This document shows positions 1 to 4,810 of a DNA stretch of 8,962 nucleotides, in pieces. The translations under genes were made by a program, and so were the position numbers. Each line of letters starts with the position of its first letter. Position 1 is the first letter of the stretch. Below the pieces are notes generated by a model. It was given only the letters and a program-made list of their open reading frames with translations. It had not been told where the DNA came from and did not search any database. This DNA is from Chthoniobacter sp. Lineage in GTDB: Bacteria > Verrucomicrobiota > Verrucomicrobiia > Chthoniobacterales > Chthoniobacteraceae. The stretch is from positions 1 through 8,962 of the forward strand of contig JANXWQ010000635.1 in the NCBI GenBank assembly GCA_025351065.1, read 5' to 3'.

Positions 1-703
1 GACTAATCCTCGTAGGCGTATTGATGGCCGGAACACTGTGCGCCGGAACTTCGGCAACGCCCAAGCCTGTGGTCGTAGCTACTCCAGCGAATTCGGTGTA
101 TGCATCGACAAGTCGTTGGTCAGCGATGCCCCCACGATGCATGTCGCAATTTCTCAACTCTTTGAAGAAGCGGTAGCACTTCAACATCGCATTTAGTTTG
201 GGAAGTGCGTAATAGCGGCTTCTGGAAAGCTGCGGATGAAACGTGTCGCGCAGTGGCACAGACTCCGTCCCATTGATATTGTTCAGCGCAGCGGTCGGAC
301 CGGTTACGGACCCAACCACAGGATCGGGATATTGAAGCGAAACTTGTAACGCCTTCGAGCTTTTACCCAGCGATTTCAACGTCTCTTCGATCCAGCCCTC
401 GTAGATGGCAATTGCGTTTGTCAGAACAATTCTGCCAAAAGATTCTTTCTGTTTTTCCCAAGTGTGGTCGATACATGCACGTTGCAAATTCGCTCCGTGA
501 ATGTCTGATCCTTCGGTAAAACGAGCATTGAGTTGTTTCACCGTCGCCCCAGGCACGATTTTGAGAAAACCCTCAACCTGCCAGCGCAAGTTCCACATCG
601 CTGTGGCGGTAGGCCAAACGAAATCAAAAAGTTCTGTAATCTGCTTGTGTGCGCTGTCAGTGGATTGGAAAAAATATTTCGGCATAGTTAATACGTTCGA
701 CAT
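1..703 (-). CDS. HEPN-domain-like protein, C-terminus cut by window edge
   Basis: An open frame runs 234 codons from ATG at 703 to the left edge with no stop, so the C-terminus is missing. Near residue 184 it reads ELRNCDMHRGG, an R-N-x3-H motif (R184, N185, H189) followed by a glycine pair. R-x4-6-H is the catalytic signature of HEPN RNases, common in toxin and abortive-infection proteins. The preceding ~100 residues (about 85-183) look helical, for example AIAIYEGWIEETLKSLG, as expected for a HEPN helical bundle. The family is not recognised beyond that. Start choice is uncertain: ATG at 685 (MPKYFF) is in frame and equally plausible, and neither has a clear Shine-Dalgarno. It lies 41 nt (59 nt from the second start) downstream of the Abi_C gene on the same strand, so the two may be cotranscribed. 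Base composition is visibly less GC-rich than the genes beyond 1387. HEPN assignment is inferred from the motif only; a non-toxic HEPN-like protein is possible. Confidence 0.6.
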   Translation of the reverse strand, partial: MSNVLTMPKYFFQSTDSAHKQITELFDFVWPTATAMWNLRWQVEGFLKIVPGATVKQLNARFTEGSDIHGANLQRACIDHTWEKQKESFGRIVLTNAIAIYEGWIEETLKSLGKSSKALQVSLQYPDPVVGSVTGPTAALNNINGTESVPLRDTFHPQLSRSRYYALPKLNAMLKCYRFFKELRNCDMHRGGIADQRLVDAYTEFAGVATTTGLGVAEVPAHSVPAINTPTRIS

Positions 704-744
704 TACTACATTTCGTCTGGCGGTTATTTGGTAAATTTCAATGA

Positions 745-1047
745 TCAGACATTAGTTTCCTTATGAGTCTCAAAAAGGAACACAGCGAATGTCGCGGCAG
801 CGCCGATAGCCAGTTTTGCGTGGCGCGTTTTCAGTCCCGTCGAGCTTCCATGTTTACCGTGGCCTGTGCCGTAGAGCTCCCGCAATTCTGCGAGATTATT
901 ACCGATAGTTCCATCTGAGTATTTTTCGTCGTGAATTTCCGCACCAGTTTCTTCGAAAACGAACTCGCCAAATGTGCGGTCGGAGAAATTCAAAACGTAA
1001 CCAGCGGACATGCCGAAGTGCTTTTCAAGGTTGTTCCGGTCGGCCAT
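745..1047 (-). CDS. Abi_C-type abortive infection protein, apparently internally deleted
   Basis: The frame encodes 100 residues and ends in TGA at 745. Residues 1-47 (ADRNNLEKHFGMSAGYVLNF, then SDRTFGEFV and EIHDEKYSDG) resemble the N-terminus of abortive-infection family proteins, which from memory are roughly 270-290 residues long. Residues 50-97 (LAELRELYGTGHG, then TRHAKLAIGAAATFAVFLFE) resemble the Abi_C C-terminal domain, whose typical core is LRNxxGxxHG followed by RHAxLA. R56 and H63 form an R-x6-H pair as in HEPN-like domains. The section normally lying between these two parts is absent, yet the frame stays open, which suggests an in-frame internal deletion around residue 48. Start: ATG at 1047 fits the family N-terminus; ATG at 1062 (MSAVSM) is an in-frame alternative. 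The same frame continues open far upstream, but that part is antisense to the DUF1080 gene. The protein could be a non-functional relic or a genuine short form; family identity is from recall of sequence patterns. Confidence 0.6.
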   Translation of the reverse strand: MADRNNLEKHFGMSAGYVLNFSDRTFGEFVFEETGAEIHDEKYSDGTIGNNLAELRELYGTGHGKHGSSTGLKTRHAKLAIGAAATFAVFLFETHKETNV

Positions 1048-1091
1048 TGAAACAGCACTCATAATAATACTGAATTGCTGACGAACGACTT

Positions 1092-1320
1092 TCAGCCCAA
1101 CCGCTCCGCATGGATTTTGACATGGAGATGGATGTGGTCGTTGACGACGTGCTGGCCGAGGAAGCGGAAGAGTTTGCCGGAGCCGTAGTGGCTGCCGTAG
1201 GCGGCGCAGGCGGAAAGGATGAAGGTTGAGGGATGAATTTTGAAGGGGAACACTTTGATTTTTTTGGAGATGGTTGTGAAAATCGCGAGGAGTTGAGCAC
1301 GTTCGTCGCGCAGTGTGGAG
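1092..1320 (-). pseudogene. Coding-like remnant without a start, origin unknown
   Basis: Read leftward from about 1320 to a TGA at 1092, one frame gives roughly 75 residues with strong GC third-position preference, unlike the other minus-strand frames. It includes RDERAQLLAIFTTISKKIK followed by FLGQHVVNDHIHLHVKIHAE. The first part faintly resembles the C-terminal helix of four-helix-bundle (23S rRNA intervening-sequence) proteins, which often end in LLAIFxASxKT; the second part is not recognised. No start codon lies in this stretch; the frame opens only inside the antisense of the DUF1080 signal-peptide region, so an intact gene is unlikely. It fills most of the 1063-1386 gap between the Abi_C gene and the DUF1080 gene. 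The alternative is chance coding bias in leader DNA of the DUF1080 gene. Confidence 0.25.
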
Positions 1321-1386
1321 AGCTTTGCGCCGCGATTTTGCACTAATGACTCGCGCCCGGGTGCCTTTCTCTCCACACCACTCCCG

Positions 1387-2160
1387 ATGAAACACTCCCC
1401 TCTCCTCCTCACGACCTGCCTTTTCACCGCGCTCGCCGCGACCGCTTTCGCCGATGTCGGCGTCGGGGCCAAACCCATCGCCGGTGCCGAGGTCATCATC
1501 GACGGCACGCGGGAGACGCTGGATGAGAAGTGGATTTACTGGGAAGGGCCGGGCTTTAAGTCGGCGATGCCGATCAAATGGAAGATCGTGGACGATCCGG
1601 TGGACAAAGGCTCGGCGCTGATGACGGATGACCGCGTGGCGGACGGCGGGAAGTACGGCTCGGCGGACATCGTGACAAAAAAGGCCTATCGCGATTTCCG
1701 GCTGCACATCGAGTTTCTCATCATGAAGCCGGGCGGTAACAGCGGCGTGTATTTGCAGAACCGTTTCGAGATTCAGGTCTTCGACGGCGACAAGACCAAG
1801 CACGGCATGGGTGCGGTCATCAATGAAACCGACGCGCCGTATTTCGCCTACAAGGGCATCGGCGCGTGGAACGCGTATGACATCACCTTTCGCGCGGCGC
1901 GTTTCGCGGATGGGAAGATGGTGGAGAAGCCGCTGGTCTCGATGTTTTTCAACGGCCAGAAAGTGCATACCAATGTGGCGATCAACCAGGTCTGGGGCGG
2001 CCCGAACTCCGGACTCGACGGCGGCAATGACGGCGGCAAGGGCATCACCGACACGCCGGGCGGGCTGAAGCTGCAATGCGAAGGCCACGACGTGCGCTAC
2101 CGCAATGCGTGGATCAAGGAACTCGTGCTGGAAAAGGCGGACACGGATTTCAAGGAGTAA
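1387..2160 (+). CDS. Secreted DUF1080 / 3-keto-disaccharide hydrolase family protein
   Basis: This 257-residue protein belongs to the DUF1080 (3-keto-disaccharide hydrolase, PF06439) family, concanavalin-like beta-sandwich proteins acting on glycosides outside the cytoplasm. The start is placed at ATG 1387 because it opens a clean signal peptide (MKH, then a hydrophobic stretch ending TAFA before DVG, residues 1-22); a longer frame from 1315 would put a non-signal leader in front. Family marks are DFRLHIEFLI, GGNSGVYLQNRFEIQVFDG (about 119-137), GAWNAYDI, and a C-terminal GGLKLQCEGHDVRYRNAWIK. Length is typical for a single-domain member. No Shine-Dalgarno is seen before the start. It is on the same strand as the chemotaxis genes but separated from them by 299 bp containing hairpins and a repeat, so it is probably its own transcript. 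The exact substrate cannot be told from sequence. Confidence 0.9.
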   Translation: MKHSPLLLTTCLFTALAATAFADVGVGAKPIAGAEVIIDGTRETLDEKWIYWEGPGFKSAMPIKWKIVDDPVDKGSALMTDDRVADGGKYGSADIVTKKAYRDFRLHIEFLIMKPGGNSGVYLQNRFEIQVFDGDKTKHGMGAVINETDAPYFAYKGIGAWNAYDITFRAARFADGKMVEKPLVSMFFNGQKVHTNVAINQVWGGPNSGLDGGNDGGKGITDTPGGLKLQCEGHDVRYRNAWIKELVLEKADTDFKE

Positions 2161-2217
2161 GGCGTGGGGTTTTGACCACGATTTCACGGATGGGGCTTTC
2201 CGAAAAAAGCCGTGTCA

Positions 2218-2239
2218 TTCGGCAACCCGTGGTTCCGAA
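2218..2239 (+). terminator. Compact hairpin downstream of the DUF1080 gene, possible terminator
   Basis: TTCGG (2218-2222) pairs with CCGAA (2235-2239) and AACC (2224-2227) with GGTT (2231-2234), giving nine base pairs with one bulged C and a three-base CGT loop. It lies 58 nt after the DUF1080 stop. No T-run follows on the plus strand, so it is not a canonical intrinsic terminator. A weaker GGCTTT/AAAGCC hairpin sits just before it (2194-2211). Confidence 0.3.
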
Positions 2240-2275
2240 ATCCACGCGCCAAAGGACGTGCGTGCGGTCTTGTAT

Positions 2276-2385
2276 TTAACGCAGAGACGCAAAGACGCAG
2301 AGGCGGAGCCGGAGGTTGCGCACGAGGGGCAAATCTGAGCTGGCAGAAGCTCTGCGCCCTCCGCGCATCTGCGTCCCTGCGTTAA
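2276..2385. repeat. Imperfect terminal inverted repeat ending in TTAA (REP/MITE-like)
   Basis: The left arm at 2276-2303 begins TTAACGCAGAGACGCAAAGA and the right arm at 2358-2385 ends GCGTCCCTGCGTTAA. The arms match at 23 of 28 positions when one is reverse-complemented, with 54 nt between them. Four of the five mismatches would be G-U wobbles in a transcript of the minus strand but A-C clashes in a plus-strand transcript. GCAGAGACGC-type inverted repeats are scattered in many environmental bacterial genomes and give spurious ORFs with QRRKDAE-like translations, as happens here. The element lies between the DUF1080 gene and cheW, 74 nt before the cheW start. No transposase is inside it. Confidence 0.65.
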
Positions 2386-2459
2386 AAAAATGCGGCGCCC
2401 GCGCGCGGCTGCACTGCGGCATTGTCTTTCGCGCGGCGGGCGGGGATGCTGGCGGTGCC

Positions 2460-2837
2460 ATGCCGAGCAATGCCTCCGACTCGTTGGTCGTCTTCCGCAT
2501 GGGCGAACAAGCGTTTGCCCTCGGCGTGGCTGCCGTGGAGCGGGTGGTGCGCGCGGTGGAAATCGCGCCGCGGGGGGAGGCACCGCGCGGCGCCTGCGGG
2601 AGCGTGAAGGTGCAGGGGCGCAAGGTGCCGGTCTTCGATCTGACGGCGCGGCCCGCGCTCGCGGTGCGGGCGAGCGACCACCTCATCCTCGCGCACACGC
2701 CGCAGCGCACGGTGGCGCTGCTGGTGGCCAATGTGGAGTCGGTGGGGCCGCTGGCGGACGGTGGCGCGCGCGTCATCCACGACCTCGAAAAGTTCCTCGC
2801 CAGCGCCGACCGCGCGGCCTTTGCCCCCGAGCCATGA
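2460..2837 (+). CDS. wspB: CheW-like coupling protein, WspB position
   Basis: A compact 125-residue CheW-domain protein that would scaffold chemoreceptor and CheA-type kinase at the membrane-associated array. The CheW pattern is visible: GEQAFALGVAAVERVVRAVE (15-34), then GSVKVQGRKVPVFDLTARPA, then DHLILA and VALLVANVESV (about 73-95), ending in IHDLEKFLAS. Start is taken at ATG 2460 because the domain begins a few residues later. A longer frame from 2316 exists, but its extra 48 residues overlap the right arm of the inverted repeat and look non-coding. The stop overlaps the cheR start by ATGA, so the two are translationally coupled. Shorter than most CheW proteins (about 150-170). Gene order CheW, CheR-TPR, CheW matches wspBCD; the Wsp name is inferred from that order, not from a diagnostic residue. 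Confidence 0.85.
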   Translation: MPSNASDSLVVFRMGEQAFALGVAAVERVVRAVEIAPRGEAPRGACGSVKVQGRKVPVFDLTARPALAVRASDHLILAHTPQRTVALLVANVESVGPLADGGARVIHDLEKFLASADRAAFAPEP

Positions 2838-4144
2838 CGCCGACGCTCGATGCCGAACTGCTGGCCGCGGTCAGCCACGCGGTCGAGGCGCAGCTCGGGC
2901 TGCACTTTCCACCGGAGCGCTGGGGCGACCTGGAACGCGGCCTGCACGGCGCGGCGGCCGAACTCGGTTTTGACCGCATGGAAAACTGCGCCCGCGCGCT
3001 GGCGTGCGGCGGTTTCGCCCGCGCGCAGACCGACGCGCTGGCGGCGCACCTCACCATCGGCGAGACCTATTTTTTCCGCGACGCGGCGGCTTTCTTGGCG
3101 CTGACCGCGCACTTCGTCCCGGCGCTGGTGGCGGAAAAGCGGGGCGGGGCCAAACGGCTGCGCATCTGGAGTGCCGGGTGCTGCACGGGCGAGGAGCCGT
3201 ACTCCATCGCCATCGCGCTGCGGGAGGCGCTGCCGGACTTCGCCGCGTGGCAGATCACGATTCTGGCGACGGACATCAACCCGCGCTTTCTCGCCACGGC
3301 GGCGGCGGGCGTCTATGGGCCGTGGTCGTTTCGCGGCGTGCCGGAGGCCACGCGCCACGCGTGGTTCCGCGCGCTGCCGGACGGGCGCTGCGAGGTGCTG
3401 CCGTGCATCCGCGAGATGGTCACTTTCGCCTACGTGAATCTGGTCGAGGACGGCTGGCCTTCGCACGCCACGCAGACCGCCGCGATGGATCTCATCTTTT
3501 GCCGCAATGTGCTGATGTATTTTTCGCGCGAGCGCGGCAAGCGCGTGGTCGCCAAGCTGCGCCGCGCGCTCGTGGCCGAGGGCCGGCTGATGGTGAGCAC
3601 GACCGAGACGTCGCGCGAGCTGTTCGAGGGGTTCGATCCGCCGGAGCTCGCGGGCGTGGCGCTTTTCCGCAAAAGTGCGCCCCTGGCCCTCCCGCCCGCG
3701 CCGACCGCGCTGGCCGCGCCGCCGCACTCGGAGCCCGCGCCGGAGCGCCCGCACGATCACGCCGCGGACGCCCGCCGGCTGGCTGACGAAGGCCGTCTCG
3801 ACTCCGCGCTCGCCGCGTGCGACCGCGCGCTCGCCGCGAACCAGCTCGCACCCGCGCACCACTACCTGCGCGGCGTCATCCTGCAGGAGCAAAACCAACC
3901 CGAGGCCGCGGTCGCCGCGCTGCGCCGGGCGCTCGGGCTCGACTCCGCATTCACGCTCGCCCACTTCACCCTCGGCCATCTGCTGCTGCGCCAAGGCCAG
4001 ACCGCGGACGCTGCGCGCTGCTTTGCCCAGGCCCGCACGCTCCTGCACGCCTGCGCGCCCGAGGCCGTGCTGCCCGAGTCGGAAGGGCTGACCGCGGGCC
4101 GCCTGCTCACCATGCTCGCCACCTTGGAAGGAACCTTCGCATGA
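2834..4144 (+). CDS. wspC: CheR-type protein-glutamate methyltransferase with C-terminal TPRs, WspC-like
   Basis: This 436-residue protein would transfer methyl groups from S-adenosylmethionine to glutamates of a chemoreceptor. An all-alpha N-terminal CheR domain (about 1-75) leads into GETYFFRD (76-83), the counterpart of the usual NETxFFR. The SAM-binding motif SAGCCTGEEPYS is at 113-124, ATDINP at 145-150 and FCRNVLMYF at 222-230, so the catalytic domain is complete. After a proline-rich linker (about 282-308) come about three TPR units (309-405), such as ADARRLADEGRLDSALAACD. CheR fused to TPRs is the architecture of WspC in Pseudomonas, where the TPR tail is thought to mediate protein contacts. 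The first residue overlaps the cheW stop (ATGA) and the last codon overlaps the next gene the same way, indicating a tightly coupled operon. No receptor gene is adjacent, so its substrate must be encoded elsewhere. Confidence 0.92.
   Translation: MTPTLDAELLAAVSHAVEAQLGLHFPPERWGDLERGLHGAAAELGFDRMENCARALACGGFARAQTDALAAHLTIGETYFFRDAAAFLALTAHFVPALVAEKRGGAKRLRIWSAGCCTGEEPYSIAIALREALPDFAAWQITILATDINPRFLATAAAGVYGPWSFRGVPEATRHAWFRALPDGRCEVLPCIREMVTFAYVNLVEDGWPSHATQTAAMDLIFCRNVLMYFSRERGKRVVAKLRRALVAEGRLMVSTTETSRELFEGFDPPELAGVALFRKSAPLALPPAPTALAAPPHSEPAPERPHDHAADARRLADEGRLDSALAACDRALAANQLAPAHHYLRGVILQEQNQPEAAVAALRRALGLDSAFTLAHFTLGHLLLRQGQTADAARCFAQARTLLHACAPEAVLPESEGLTAGRLLTMLATLEGTFA
4126..4133 (+). 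promoter_or_regulatory. Ribosome binding site of the second cheW
   Basis: GGAAGGAA lies 7 nt before ATG 4141, inside the end of the CheR-TPR gene. It is the clearest Shine-Dalgarno in the window; most other starts here have none, so this supports the chosen start despite the 4-nt overlap. Confidence 0.6.
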
Positions 4145-4737
4145 ACACCCGTGAACCAACCGACTGGGCCGCCCTCCGCCAGCGCATCGACGCCCTCCGC
4201 ATCGCGCCCGCTGGCGACGGCCGCCTGAGCGCCGAGGAGGAGCGCCGCCTTTTGCACGGCCGCGCGCAGGCGCTCGCCCGCGTACCGGATGCCGCCGCGG
4301 AGGAAATGCTCGAAATCGTGGAGTTCGACCTGGCCGGCGAGCGCTACGCTTTTCCGCTCGCGGAAGTCCGCGCCGTGAGCCCGCTGCACGCGCTCACGCC
4401 GGTGCCGGGCACGCCGGACTTCGTGCTCGGCATCATCAATCTGCGCGGCGAAATCCGCACGGTCATCGACCTCCAGCGGTTCTTTGGCCGGCCCGCCGCC
4501 GGCCTCACGCAGCTCAACCGGCTGCTGCTCATCGGGCACGCGGACTTCGAGCTGGCCGTCCTCGCCGACGCCATCCGCGGCGTGCGCCCGCTCACGCTCG
4601 CCGACCTGCGGCCCGCACCCGCCGAGCCCCGCGCCCGCTACCTGCGCGGCGCGACCGCCGCCGGTCTGCTCGTACTCGACGCCGCCCGGCTCCTCACCGA
4701 CCCGCGCCTGCTCGTGGAGGATCGCGAGGCGCTTTGA
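4141..4737 (+). CDS. wspD: CheW-like coupling protein with N-terminal helical extension, WspD position
   Basis: A 198-residue CheW protein, the second adaptor of the trio. Residues 1-52 form a charged helical extension (TDWAALRQRIDALR, then AEEERRLLHGRAQALARVP) of the kind found before CheW domains in WspD-like and other accessory CheW proteins. The CheW domain runs from about 57 to 190: MLEIVEFDLAGERYAFPLAE, then VPGTPDFVLGIINLRGEIRT (88-107), then VIDLQRFFG, and a final GLLVLDAARLL. This domain keeps the canonical LRGE element better than the first CheW does. The start is supported by GGAAGGAA upstream and by the ATGA overlap with cheR. Having two non-identical CheW proteins flanking CheR-TPR suggests they make different contacts in the array. 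It is followed by a 73-bp gap without a convincing promoter or terminator, so transcription may continue into the next gene. Confidence 0.88.
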   Translation: MNTREPTDWAALRQRIDALRIAPAGDGRLSAEEERRLLHGRAQALARVPDAAAEEMLEIVEFDLAGERYAFPLAEVRAVSPLHALTPVPGTPDFVLGIINLRGEIRTVIDLQRFFGRPAAGLTQLNRLLLIGHADFELAVLADAIRGVRPLTLADLRPAPAEPRARYLRGATAAGLLVLDAARLLTDPRLLVEDREAL

Positions 4738-4810
4738 GCCCGCGCTTTTTGCATTGACGCGGCGCGCGTGCGGCGGGTTCGCTCCGGGCCAGTCGCGGCT
4801 TTCACCCTCC

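Noticed and set aside
1315..1386. Longer start for the DUF1080 protein at ATG 1315
   Set aside because: It would place 24 polar residues before an otherwise perfect signal peptide; ATG 1387 fits export.
745..2187. A 480-codon minus-strand open frame spanning the Abi_C gene and the DUF1080 region
   Set aside because: Everything upstream of about 1062 is antisense to the well-supported DUF1080 gene or intergenic; only the last 100 codons resemble a protein family.
2316..2459. Longer start for the first CheW at ATG 2316
   Set aside because: The extra residues derive from the inverted repeat and low-complexity DNA and have no CheW similarity.
2276..4159. A 627-codon minus-strand open frame opposite cheW and cheR
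   Set aside because: It is arginine- and glutamine-rich low-complexity sequence, as expected from the antisense of high-GC genes, and the plus-strand genes carry unmistakable CheW and CheR motifs.
4751..4785. Possible sigma-70 promoter (TTGACG at 4754-4759) before the TPR/PDZ gene
   Set aside because: No -10-like sequence lies at a suitable spacing; the downstream bases are GC-rich.
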